From: Chamaelirium japonicum
Taxonomy: Eukaryota; Streptophyta; Magnoliopsida; Liliales; Melanthiaceae
Reading direction: 5' to 3'
DNA: 64,000 bases
Assembly: GCA_947650365.1 (NCBI GenBank)
Contig: OX393549.1
Location: 95,907,514-95,971,513 of the forward strand
Positions 34,505 to 44,045 of this stretch are shown here, one piece after another. The notes under the pieces are model-generated. The model was not told where the DNA came from. It ran no database searches and saw only the letters and a list, made by a program, of their open reading frames with translations. Position 1 is the stretch's first letter. Every line of letters starts with the position of its first letter. A program made the translations under genes and the position numbers.

Positions 34505-34680
34505 GTCGGGTCCGGTTCGCGTGTCGGGTTTGCCTCCGCATTGGTGCATGCGAGTCGGGTTCGGGTCCGAGTGCGTGTCGGGTTTGCCTCCACATTGGTG
34601 CATGCGAGTCGGGTCCGGGTCCGAGTGCGTGTCGGGTTTGCCTCCGCATTGGTGCATGCGAGTCGGGTCCGGGTTAGACA
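34505..34680 (+). repeat. ~56-bp VNTR at the 3' end of solo LTR 1
   Basis: Three units of GTGCATGCGAGTCGGGT...GTGTCGGGTTTGCCTCCGCATTG. LTR copy 3 has five units and copy 2 about one, so copy number varies between insertions. Confidence 0.85.
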
Positions 34681-34697
34681 CAATTTGTGTGTCTACA

Positions 34698-35167
34698 GCG
34701 ATGCAACAAATTCTTCGTCCCGTGGCACACCGGGCAGAAGAGGAACTGCCTCCAAGACCTGTTGCCGCAGATCGACTCCAAAAAAATATTGTCGATGGCC
34801 GCCGCGAGCAGGGGAGACCAAGCCAAATCCCCTCCAGCTTAGTAACGCTTCACCTCGTCTTGCACTTCAGACTGCATCGCCTCCGGTACTGAGAGTGGCG
34901 ACTACTCGCTCGTGATCGAGAATGGACCTTCATCATAGGACTTGTTGGAGTCAGGCAAACCCTCGATCGGTTTCAGAGCAGACACGCCCTGAAGGTAGAA
35001 GAAACACTCCGCTGAGACGATACTTAGTTGCCACGTATAATGGTAAAAGAAGTACCCCAGCTCAATTCTCGCCGGCTCGCCCTCTTCCAACCCAGTATAG
35101 CACTTCTGGAGCTTAGGTTGGCATTCCCTCCAATCTGCCTGGGACAGAGGCCCGACGTATTAAGGAG
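34698..35167 (-). pseudogene. Downstream part of unidentified minus-strand ORF
   Basis: A second open stretch (minus, about 34902-35130) in a different frame from the ORF at 35168-35752 reads GEPARIELGYFFYHYTWQLS and resembles a continuing globular protein after a stop/frameshift. No domain is recognised. Confidence 0.4.
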
Positions 35168-35752
35168 TTAAGCAGCAAATGGCAGCAACGGTAACCTCAG
35201 CCCGCAATTCAGCTGGCCGACAAAGACGATAGTCCTCGTGACCTTCTCCAGGCTCACCGTGATAAGGAAGGTCGACCGAGAATCGATCCTGAAGACCTTC
35301 CGGAGCACCGCGAATTTTGACATACGAGGATACTCAATGAAGAGCATCGCCAACTTCTTCCACGCTGCACGTTGCGGCTTCAGCGCGATGAGGCCGTCCT
35401 CGAATTTGTAAAGAGTTTTGTCTTCGATTGGCATCAAAAGCCCCAACTCGCAAGGTATACAAGGAACCAGTGGGGGCTTACAGGGAACAGAGGGCACCTC
35501 GCCAGATCTCTTCTTCAATCTCTTCAGAACCGCTTTAGATGTATCCTGCTCCGACTGGGAGGATTTGCTCTTCTCCAGCGAAGCTCTCGATAGAGGACGA
35601 GGAGGCTTACCCTTCTCATGAAATCTCCCCTCAGGCGAAGGGTTCGAACCCTTAGCCTCCGATCTCCCCTTGAAGAGGGCTTTCAAGCCCCTTATTAGAT
35701 GAAGAGAAGTTTGCTTCTTCCCCATAGAGCCAGTAGCACCGCCAGAAGACAT
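35168..35752 (-). CDS. Unidentified 194-aa protein, minus strand
   Basis: It starts with ATG at 35752 and has a basic, serine-rich N-terminus (GSMGKKQTSLHLIRGLKALF), a low-complexity lysine/proline linker, and a more globular second half (KTLYKFEDGLIALKPQRAAW; LFIEYPRMSKFAVLRKVFRI). A TATA box TATAAATAG lies about 85 bp upstream on the same strand. Codon use and an open second frame beyond the stop suggest a larger gene that has been truncated by a stop or frameshift, then cut by the solo LTR at 34697. It sits between blocks of the same GC-rich and C/T-rich repeats (24195-25545 and 36030-36420). It may be the cargo or own gene of a mobile element. I do not recognise the family; no enzymatic motif is visible. 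Confidence 0.45.
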   Translation of the reverse strand: MSSGGATGSMGKKQTSLHLIRGLKALFKGRSEAKGSNPSPEGRFHEKGKPPRPLSRASLEKSKSSQSEQDTSKAVLKRLKKRSGEVPSVPCKPPLVPCIPCELGLLMPIEDKTLYKFEDGLIALKPQRAAWKKLAMLFIEYPRMSKFAVLRKVFRIDSRSTFLITVSLEKVTRTIVFVGQLNCGLRLPLLPFAA

Positions 35753-35828
35753 TAATGGAAAAAATCAGAGCGATTGAGAATCTTCAGTGAAATTTCTTAG
35801 CACAATAGGCACACGAAAGCCCTCGAGT

Positions 35829-35845
35829 CCTATTTATAGGCTCGA
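35829..35845 (-). promoter_or_regulatory. TATA-box promoter for the minus-strand ORF
   Basis: On the minus strand: CCTATAAATAGGACTC, a textbook plant TATA box, about 85 bp before the ATG at 35752. The leader between has no upstream ATG that I can see. Confidence 0.6.
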
Positions 35846-35959
35846 TGGAATCCCTCGGCACGTTTTTCGAGAAACAGGGGAATTTTTCGACAGAGCAGGG
35901 GAATTTCCTCCAGCACTCAAGCAAACCGAGAGAAGCTACCCGGTCAGTTTAAGTTTGTG

Positions 35960-36010
35960 TTCGGGTTAGGATTAGGTTAGGCTTAAGCTAGGGTTAAGCT
36001 TAAGTTAGGT
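35960..36010. repeat. Degenerate TTAGG/AAGCTT-type short repeats
   Basis: GGGTTAGGATTAGGTTAGG followed by CTTAAGCTAGGGTTAAGCTT. It looks like irregular telomere-type motifs but is too short and mixed to be a true telomeric tract. Confidence 0.5.
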
Positions 36011-36029
36011 TTTCCCCCACCCAGCTTCA

Positions 36030-36300
36030 AACAAGACCCTCTCTTTTTTGTGCAGCCTGTGCACAGAAATGACCCCCCCTTGTGTTGCCTGTGCACAGAA
36101 CAAGACCCCCCCTTTTTGTGCAGCACTGCAGCCTATGCACAAAAAAAGACCCCCCCCCCCCGTTTTTTTACAACCTGTGCACAGAAAAAGACCCCCCCTT
36201 TTTTTTGTGCAGCCTGTGCACAGAAAGACCCCCCTTTTTTATGCAGCCTGTGCACAGAACAAGATTCCCCCTAGCCCCTTCGCACGAAAACCGACCCCTC
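36030..36300. repeat. C/T-rich ~32-bp repeats (right block)
   Basis: About seven units of TTTTTTGTGCAGCCTGTGCA-CAGAAAAAGACCCCCCC, ending in GCACGAAAACCGACCCC as in the left block at 24195-24305, in the same orientation. Confidence 0.85.
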
Positions 36301-36422
36301 TGGCAGACAGACGATGGTTGGTTCTGTGCAACCGGTCGACAGATGCGCACCCAGCCGGCCCCTGGAAGGGGGTCGGCGGGCGCAACGGTCGCCCCCGGCG
36401 TAGCGGGTTAGCAGACCAGCCA
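36301..36422. repeat. Single inverted unit of the GC-rich minisatellite
   Basis: Read on the minus strand it matches one long unit of 24306-25545 (CGACCGTTGCGCCCGCCGAC, then the CATCGTCTGTCTGCC module). Its inverted orientation suggests both blocks belonged to one larger element or rearranged locus. Confidence 0.75.
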
Positions 36423-36790
36423 ATAATAGAAACTTGAATAACTTGAGTTATAGGTGTCCGATCCACAGGAAATAAAAAAAAAAGTACCCAAAATTAAAAG
36501 AGTTACATAATAAACTAAAAATATTTCAGTCTTACAGCATCGTTTTCCATGCCAAGCTGAAAATAAGGTCAAGTTGTCCAGATGCATCGACCTAATCAGT
36601 AATATGAATGTTAGGCTAGCTATGGGAGCTTGTCTTGCGTTTGCAAAAAATTAACATGCCATATCCTTGGGCTTAGATGTAGTGCTAGTGGATGTGAGTG
36701 GAATTAGAGTGTATTTGAATATGTAGCCATTCAAAAATACTTGTCTATGTTCAAAATTAAAATAATATTTAACTTACTTTCAATATCCTA
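36423..36790. other. Intron sequence, nothing recognised
   Basis: AT-rich spacer between the GC-rich repeat block and the hAT fragment. Confidence 0.5.
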
Positions 36791-36799
36791 CTTTTATGG

Positions 36800-37195
36800 A
36801 TGTCGATCCACAAAAGAGAAACAGGTTGAAGCAACAAAACTTGAATAACCTAACCAAGTCCAGTACAACCAGAAGCTTGTCGAGCAATACAACAAAGATA
36901 TTCCAAAGCTCATTACATTGCATGAATGCTTGATTGGAGCCGTGCAGGAGCAATTGGTCCATGAGGATGAAGAGTTGACATGGGACCTAGTTGCAGAGGC
37001 TTCTGGTGCAAATGAACCACATAATCAACGTACAAGGGGCACTTCACGACGAATGGCTGAGGATGACGAACCACTTTTTGACTCAAGAGTCAAGATGGAA
37101 GAGAGACTGATGATGGAGAGTATACTGAGGACGCCAACGAGGGTGCTTCAGATGGGGGTGACAATGACATGGATGAGGGTATACTTCTTTAGATG
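36800..37195 (+). pseudogene. hAT transposase C-terminal fragment
   Basis: A plus-strand reading gives IPKLITLHECLIGAVQEQLV, ELTWDLVAEASGANEP and an acidic tail. It aligns with the C-terminal exon of the hAT transposase at 7777-8205 (ITLHDIDDCNEWFTGSMHQE, LTWGHVAESSGADDLP). The upstream part is frameshifted. It is a fragment from a related but different hAT, on the opposite strand to the gene. Confidence 0.75.
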
Positions 37196-37559
37196 AATGA
37201 TGAGGATTTATTGGCTATTTGGCTTGATAGTTGACATATTGTTTATATGGTTCATCTTCATGTTTTGGGTGTTCTAGACTTCTAGAACTATGTTTGGAAT
37301 GCATTTTCTACATGTAAGACATGATATGAGTGCTCTCATTTTGGGTTAAAAAGCTTCATAACATTTATTTTACTTTTTTTATTAACTATAGCTAAGCTAT
37401 TATTTATATTACGCTCACTGTTTTGTCAACCCTGTAAATACCCCATATCCCGCTTTCATCTCAGAACTCATCTAAATATCGACTAACTTTTCCCAAGCTC
37501 TCTCCATGTCTTTTACGAGTTCATGCTCCTATGGTTCTAGCTCTACTCTCAAACCCGAG

Positions 37560-37790
37560 CAGTCTAAGAACCCTAATTGGAAGTACAAACATTATAGGAT
37601 TCCATAGGGAAAAAATACCATGGTGTGTGAGGTGGTATGGCTTTGTCACCACCAGCGGCATTGGAGACATAAAACACTTGGCGCATGGTCCAAGAACTAA
37701 TGCAACATCATGCCTTGGGGTTGGTGATAATACCCGAAAGGTAATAACTACGTACATGGAGTTGACAGCCAGGACGAAGAACCACCGCTA
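37560..37790 (+). pseudogene. BED zinc-finger fragment of a hAT transposase
   Basis: NPNWKYKHYRIP, then after a stop and frameshift FVTTSGIGDIKHLAHGPRTN and CLGV. This is the BED-finger start of DUF659-type plant transposases. One zinc-ligand region is damaged. It lies downstream of a C-terminal fragment, so the two come from separate or rearranged elements. Confidence 0.65.
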
Positions 37791-38120
37791 CAGCAGCAAG
37801 ACTACCAAGTCCACCACCCACATGGAGGAAGAGGTGTCACGGCCCGAATTTTAGTCAATCACCGAAAACCCCGAGTATGATTTTTTATTGCCCTTTTTTA
37901 AAAAAAAAAAAGAAAACAAGGCATTAATGTTTTGCTTATTCTCACTTACACGGAGTCTCGAACCGACCCAATGCCTAAGGTGCAAGCTCAAACCACAACA
38001 TGCCCAGGTCGAGAGTCCTGCCCCTGAAGGACTCATAGCCTGACGACACTGGAACACCCAAGACACCCGACATACAGTCATATCCTCGCAAGTGAGACAT
38101 GAAGGCCACTTTGTTATTAG

Positions 38121-38836
38121 CAAGGTTTGTTGTTTAAGTTTTGGTTTCGGTCTGCCCAACGAGGATCGATTCGGTCGGTTTTAGATCGAAGTTTCGGCGG
38201 TTTCGATTTCGTTGTTTGAATTTAAAATACTTACAAAAAATAAAATTAATATAAAATAATTACATCAGTACCCACTTCATAGCGGTCATGTTTTCAAAAG
38301 AGCGTGGCTTTTGCTTTACCACGACTTTTTATCAAAAAGTTAAAAAATTGTGATTCTAAATTTTGGCCAAGTCAAGAGGAAAAACGAGTTCTTGTGAAAG
38401 AATTTTTTTATAGATTCAGGATATTTTATCAGACTTGCGTTTTTAAGTTGATCTTATACTTCTAGATTTCTTAGAATTTTTCCGATCCAAAATATTAAGG
38501 TTTTTTTTCACCAAATTGACTTTTTCGCCAAAAGTTGTAAAGTCTGATTTTGTATAGGAACCGAAAAATTATATTTTGATTCATTTGGAATTTGATTTTT
38601 CTGATATTTAATTAAATCCAAATGGGGGGTATTTGCTTATTTACATAGAATAACTTACAGTAAATAGAGAACAAAACGATTATTTACGTAAATGTTTTTT
38701 TCTGTAAATATGGTTGTCAAGCTGTCATGCTGCCAAGTTCCGAAACCCGAAACTGGTGAGCTTCGGGACCAGTTCCGACCGAAATTGATCCAAAAAAACT
38801 GAAATGGATCGATTTCAGCCGAAACACCAAACAATG
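38121..38836. mobile_element. 'GAAAC' hAT MITE, copy 3
   Basis: A perfect 8-bp duplication GTTATTAG flanks it (38113-38120 and 38837-38844). The left end is CAAGGTTTGTTGTTTAAG and the right end is ACACCAAACAATG. It is 716 bp, the same orientation as copy 2, and carries the conserved core with AATAGGGG/TTGCTTATTTACATA blocks. Confidence 0.93.
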
Positions 38837-38958
38837 GTTATTAGAGAAAGATCGAAAGAAAGAGAGAGAATAGTAAGTACTACTCAACTGTTGAGGACGT
38901 TACTCTTAGAAGCAGGGAAACAGCTCCCTATCCCTTTTCAGAGTGCCACTCTCATAGG

Positions 38959-39513
38959 CAAGGTTCTAAAAAGCGTTAGGTTCTAGTCAGGCGGTGGGGG
39001 GCCGCCTAGCGCCTAGGCGGGGCCTAGACGCTTTGCCTTTTTTTTTTTTTTAATTATTATTTTGATATTATATAATATACATGTTTAAAAATTAATATAA
39101 GTTCAAAATTATCCCAAACCATTATATTAAAAAACAAGTATGAGTAAAATGGAGTGATGTTCAGCTTACAATTTCAATTTTACCATCTTCTCTAATTTGA
39201 GATCAATCATTTAGACTAATCAGCTATATCACATATTCGTTAAACTTATCTGCAACATTTACAAATCTCGGTCTTAATTTGGAATAACTCTTGCAGATTG
39301 AACCACCTAGTTCTTTTTTAATAAACAATGATTGGATTGCATAAAATAAATGGTACATCAAAAAAAAGTTGGTAAATCTGTAATATTTTAGCTAAAGATA
39401 TCCAATGTTATTTTTATCTTATTGCTAATATCCTACAACAATAAAATACCTAAATTATGGGTATTACCTAATTCCAAACCATGATTTTTATATGAGGGTC
39501 ATCTAGAACCTTG
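38959..39513. mobile_element. Possible MITE, CAAGGTTCTA termini
   Basis: A perfect 10-bp inverted repeat CAAGGTTCTA/TAGAACCTTG bounds 555 bp. The left subterminal part is rich in GCCTAGGCGG. No 8-bp duplication is seen, so one end may be secondary. Confidence 0.45.
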
Positions 39514-40186
39514 TTATTAATTTGGGTATGGAACCTGAGACTAAGAAATATCTCAGGCCTTACAGCAATTTCAACAACTTTGGAAGGTGTCAAATGTTGT
39601 AATTGTAACATGGATGAAATTTGGTCCAATTTGATCATTGTCGTATCACGGCTGATGTTTTAAGTATCAATGTATCATATTAGGGTTAACTTAAATCTTT
39701 AATGATTTTCGGACAACAAATAATAAAAAAAACAACATGAGTGTGTGCGTGTGTGTATGTATATATATGCCATTATAACGGTGTATATATAGTATATCAG
39801 CGATAGCATAACAGTGTATCAGCAACTAGCGTATCAAAAAATTCTCTGAATAAAATAAGCCATTTTACTTCTATCTTCTTGTCTTTCATGTTTTTTTATA
39901 AGGATTGGGATGTAATATTGAATAAAATCAGAAATATTCCTTACTAAGGGAGTAATTAAATTGGGACCCAGACACAATTCTTCATAAGCATATTCCCACA
40001 TTCACTGATGTTCGCTTTAATAATCAAATAGCCAGTGTACTCCGGTCTACAAAGAGCTGATGATATCTCCTCAAAAGGAATAGCTTTTTGCGAGGTACCT
40101 TATACTACACCATCTGGAGTACCGGATCAATCACAATGAAACATATATAGAAAGCAACACCAAAGAGACTTAATCATGCTATTTAC
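39514..40186. other. Intron sequence upstream of exon c, next to exon b donor
   Basis: AT-rich with a short (TG)n(TA)n stretch at about 39738-39770. No element or gene is recognised. Confidence 0.5.
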
Positions 40187-40285
40187 CTTGTCAACAAAAT
40201 TGTCTGCATTCAGTACTGCATCCATCATGCGCCGTAACATCACAGCAGCATATATCCATTTTGGCCGAAAATTACCTTGGTGAAC
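40187..40285 (-). CDS. NRPC2: NRPC2 exon b: RNA polymerase III subunit 2, lobe region
   Basis: It encodes 33 residues, VHQGNFRPKWIYAAVMLRRM followed by MDAVLNADNFVDK. The family pattern here is V...NFR.K.IYTAVM.RR.I.A......DD, which fits at the expected spacing. The acceptor is TTCGTTGTAG and the donor is GTAAAT at 40181-40186. Phase 0 at both ends. The intron upstream is 80 bp and the one downstream is about 17.7 kb. Confidence 0.96.
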
Positions 40286-40365
40286 CTACAACGAAATGAG
40301 ACGGGATGTGTAATTGGCTATCAAAATAGGGGTTACATGAGTGACAAATTAAAGATGAAACTCAC

Positions 40366-40416
40366 CGGCACATTAGCAAGAAATACATCACGAAGTATAC
40401 TCCTTGCTAACCCTTC
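40366..40416 (-). CDS. NRPC2: NRPC2 exon a: RNA polymerase III subunit 2, lobe region
   Basis: It encodes 17 residues, EGLARSILRDVFLANVP, corresponding to the plant segment ..ALSILRDLFLAHVPV just before NFR.K in the next exon. The acceptor is CCTATGTAG before 40416 and the donor is consensus GTGAGT. It is the most upstream exon I can find; the N-terminal part (including the CPLDPGGYFI motif region) is not in the window. Confidence 0.92.
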
Positions 40417-40731
40417 CTACATAGGATATAGTCAGAAAAATAAATAGAGGACAATGCAATCACTCACATTTATATTGCTGGTGGCAGTGACAATTCGGTA
40501 TCAACTATACACAAGAATATGTGTGCCCAAGTTTTTAAGAGTTTGATATGTTATATAAAATTACAAGACATCCCTGAGTTGGTGAAGGTTCATCAATAAG
40601 CATACATTGATATCATAATAAGTTCTTACTTCTCATAAAAATACCTAGATATTGTTAACGACCTAGATTCCGTATACACATGATCATAATTTGGCTTTAT
40701 AGAACTCCATGCACATAATAGCAGTTTTGTA

Positions 40732-40732
<1 letters not shown>

Positions 40733-40772
<40 letters not shown>

Positions 40773-41174
40773 GAGAGAGAGAGAGGGCTGTTACGTTGAG
40801 CTGTGAGCTGCGATAGGAGAAAATGAGCTGCGGATATTTCGACCCCCCTAGAAGCTTTGGAATTTAATGAAATTTGGTGAGGGTGTTGTCTAGGGTAAGA
40901 TGATCATCCTCACCAATTTTCATCAAATTCCAAAACTTCTAGGGGGCTCAAATGGTCGAAGCAAAATCTGCCGTCCGCAGTCACCGTTAAAATCCGCAGA
41001 TTTTGCTTCAACCATATGACCGCCCTAGAAGTTTTGGAATTTGATGAAAATTGGTGAGGATGATCTTACCCTAGACAACACACCAAATTTCATCAAATTC
41101 CAAAAACTCCTAGGGGGGTCAAAATACCCACAGCTCACTTTCTAAACCGGCAGCTCACAGCTCACTGTAACATT

Positions 41175-41266
<92 letters not shown>
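40733..41266. mobile_element. Foldback MITE in a TA microsatellite, double-hairpin arms
   Basis: The structure is (TA)n(GA)n, core 40785-41177, (TC)n(TA)n, a near-perfect palindrome overall. Each arm is itself an inverted repeat: CCCCCTAGAAG...GGAATTT...GGTGAGG is followed by CCTCACC...AAATTCC...CTTCTAGGGGG. The centre is near 40980. No coding capacity. It resembles the known class of MITEs that insert into (TA)n arrays, such as Micron in rice. Confidence 0.85.
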
Positions 41267-41269
<3 letters not shown>

Positions 41270-41529
41270 CTTGACAGGGCGAAGAGAAGAGATTGGATGG
41301 CACATCTGGCAACTTGGGGAACGCTAGATCCTAGGGTTTCGAGGACGAATAGATTGAGGCCGAGGGAGAAAAAGGCGACATGAAAGGTGGATGGGACTAC
41401 TCGGAGGAGGCTTGTAGACGAGAGACGTCATTCTCAATGTGGCATGAGAGAAGGAAATCTAAGCAAAGAGAGATTTGGCATACCCCCCGAAGGGGAGAGA
41501 GGTATTGTTGCCACACTATGCCATAGAGA

Positions 41530-44045
41530 TGACATGAATGACTGACATGCTCGCAGGTTGCTGATCCATCTCATCCCACACTATGCTAAGTTGGATGTAC
41601 CCTTTGAAGAGGAAGAATTTTGAAAGGCTATTTTTCATTTGAATCCGGATGGCGCTCCTGGCCCTGATGGATTTCCTATATTCTACTTTAAAAAATATTG
41701 CAGTATTATCAGCCAAGATCTTTCAAAATTTTTGAAAGATTTCTTCAATCTTAAAGTCTCACTCGAAATGTTGAACTACGCATGGATCATTTTGATACCA
41801 AAGAAAGAAGGCGCAGAGTTCATCACAGATTATAGACCAATTAGACTTTCAAATTTCGTCTACAAATTGTTACCAAAATCCTTTGCAATCGATCATCTGG
41901 AGTAATTTATTTGATCATGAAAAGAATCAAACTGCTATTATCAAATGATGAATAATTTTAGTGCTGAAGAGCTTATTTATCACTTAAAGAAGAATAAAGA
42001 GGAAGGAGTATAACTGAAGATTGACTTTGAAAAGGCTTCTGACATATTAGACTGGGGTTTAATGCTTCAAGCAATCAAGGCCAAATGCTTTTCAATATTT
42101 TGATTCAGTGGATTTTGGACACTGTCTTCTTCTAAGATGCCTTTCCTTATAAAAGGGAACTATAGTAATCGCTTTGGAATGGGAAGAGGGATTGAACAGG
42201 GATGCCCCCTTTCCCCTTTATTTTGGCAATGGATGTTTTTTATGTCATCTGGAAGTTAGCATCGGATTTCTCAAAGGGGTTGAGGAAGATACTTGGAACG
42301 ATTCGAATCTTCACTTCGCAGATGACACAATTCTTTTTTGTGAAGGAGGAGCAAGTTGTCCTCAATTATACTCTACCCATTGCAAATTGCCTCGGATATG
42401 AAGATCAATTTCTCCAAATCCTCTCTACTTGATACCGATAAAGGAAAGATCTTTTGCTACTAAGTTGAATTGCAAAGTTAAACTCATTTCCTTTGAAGTA
42501 TTTGGGGACTACCTATAAGTGCTAAGAAACAAAGAGTGAATGACTGGTACAAACTTCTAATAAGTAGAATCTAGACTGGCTAGTTGGAAAGGTAAGTTTC
42601 TCTCCATTGGTGGACGGCTTAACCTTGGTAACTCTAATTTGTTGGTTATCTCGTCCTATTTCATGGCTTTCTACCATTTTCTCAATTGAGTTATTCATAA
42701 AATTTGATAGAAATATCATAAACAAGATCCTATGGAAAGGAGCTCAAGGTAAGTCGGGATCTTTTCACCTAGCACAATGGGGGTTGGTTTCAAGTCAAAA
42801 GATCGAGGAGGATTGGGAGTTGTGAACCATAGAGACGGTAATAAAGCGCTACTAGGCAAATGGTGGTGGAGGCTGCAAAATGACTAGGGTGATACTTGGA
42901 ATCATGTAATCAGAGGTATCTCAAAATATTCTTATCCCTTAAGGTTAGAAGCAAAAATTTTGGAGAAATCCTCCCATTTTGGAAGGAGGTCATCAAGATA
43001 GGGAGACTTTATAAGTGCGGCAATAAGCTGATCCGAGGTAATAGGAAATCAATTTATTTTTAGGAAGACATTTGGTTAGAAGACTGATTCTTGCAAAACT
43101 TGTTTCCAGACTTATATGCCCTAGCATGGAAAGAAATTATCTCAATTAGATCTCCATGTACCATATTAGAAGGAACAAATATATGGGACAATAAATTCAA
43201 GTGAATTATTCCTCAGCATATTATGACAAAGCTATAGGAGCTCATCATACCCTCAGCAACATTTCAGTTAATGATCAACAAGATAGCACCTCGTGGAGGT
43301 GGAGTACTACAGGAAACTTCTCAATTAGATCTTTCTATAAATTCATTGACTCAAGGGGAATTATAAACCACATTGCTTCTGCTCTATGGAAGACAAAAGC
43401 ACCACTCGAGAATTTTTATGTGGCTAGCTATTCAGGATAAAATCCACACTAGAATCAATCTTCGCAAAAGGAGCACCCAAATATCCCATATCTATCATGT
43501 ACTATGTGCGATTCCGGAGAAGATATTGCTCATCTTTTTCTTCAGTGCCCGTTCTCCGCTTGGATCTGGAACAACATTAAATACAAACTCGATATCATGG
43601 GTCAACCAGGGACCTTGCGGTCCTTATGGACTAATTGGATAAGAAAAAGAACTAAAAAGCATTTCAAATCTGCTTGGGACTGTCTAGTCCATTGTTCAAA
43701 AACTCGAAACTCGAACTTGACCTGAAAGTCAGCCGAGTAGAGTAAACTCAATCCGACTTAGTTGAGTTTTATCCAAAACTCGTTCCAACTCAAACAAATA
43801 ACTCGACTCAAAATCTGCTTGAGTCGAGTCGACTCAATCCGACTCGGTCAAGTTTTTCTGAGTTTTAAAACAGTGATCTAGTCATTGCAATCTACTGAAA
43901 ATCTGGAAGGAGAAGAATAATAGAGCCTTTTGCAACAAACAAGATAGTAGGGTTCAAGGCTGGTAGGGTTCAAGGCTGAACCACCCCCACCAACCCCCTC
44001 TCTCCTCCCTCTCCGACATCTAGAGGGATTTCTCAAAAAAAAAAA
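41530..44045 (+). pseudogene. Old 5'-truncated LINE: RT and C-terminal region
   Basis: It shows RT blocks in order, with many stops and frameshifts: NPDGAPGPDGFP (about 41641), LIPKKEGAEFITDYRPIRLS (about 41800), IDFEKASDILDW, GIEQGCPLSP (about 42190), HFADDTILFCE (about 42310) and GLPIS (about 42510). These are followed by FMWLAIQDKIHTRINLRKRS (about 43410) and IWKEKNNRAFC (about 43900). It ends with poly(A) at 44035-44045. A 186-bp MITE sits inside at 43690. It is a different and older lineage copy than the LINE at 27617. The left boundary is uncertain. Confidence 0.85.
43690..43875. mobile_element. Small hAT MITE in the old LINE
   Basis: The ends are CATTGTTCAAAAACTC and GAGTTTTAAAACAGTG. 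The duplication is GTCTAGTC (43682-43689) versus ATCTAGTC (43876-43883). It is 186 bp, almost entirely GAGTCGAGTC-type palindromic motifs. The LINE frame resumes on the far side. Confidence 0.85.

Larger units (their letters stand above)
25816..34697 (+). mobile_element. Solo LTR, copy 1 (interrupted by LINE)
   Basis: It starts TGTATGCGCA and ends TGTGTGTCTACA, and is flanked by GCGGT (25811-25815) and GCGAT (34698-34702), 4 of 5 bases equal. It is colinear with 48247-50308 and with the reverse of 55569-58330. Without the LINE it is about 3.1 kb. It has a TATA box CTATTTATAG at 34024-34033, consistent with a plus-strand U3-R-U5 structure, a polypyrimidine tract (34320-34410) and a tandem array at its 3' end. 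No PBS, gag or pol follows. Confidence 0.88.
22499..40186 (-). other. NRPC2: NRPC2 giant intron (~17.7 kb)
   Basis: This is the intron between exon b (donor GTAAAT at 40181-40186) and exon c (acceptor AG at 22499-22500). It carries a solo LTR with an inserted LINE, a GC-rich minisatellite, hAT fragments and two MITEs. No additional RPC2 residues are expected between the flanking exons. Confidence 0.85.

Noticed and set aside
35168..35752. Assigning the ORF to a plant pararetrovirus or other viral protein
   Set aside because: The basic N-terminus and TATA box would allow it, but no reverse transcriptase, protease or movement-protein motif is visible, so the claim is unsupported.
35960..36010. 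Interstitial telomere repeat
   Set aside because: Only a few irregular TTAGG-like motifs mixed with AAGCTT; no run of TTTAGGG.
24195..36422. CACTA or Mutator transposon with long terminal repeats
   Set aside because: No CACTA ends, no 3-bp or 9-bp duplication, and the outer repeat blocks are not in a clean inverted arrangement.
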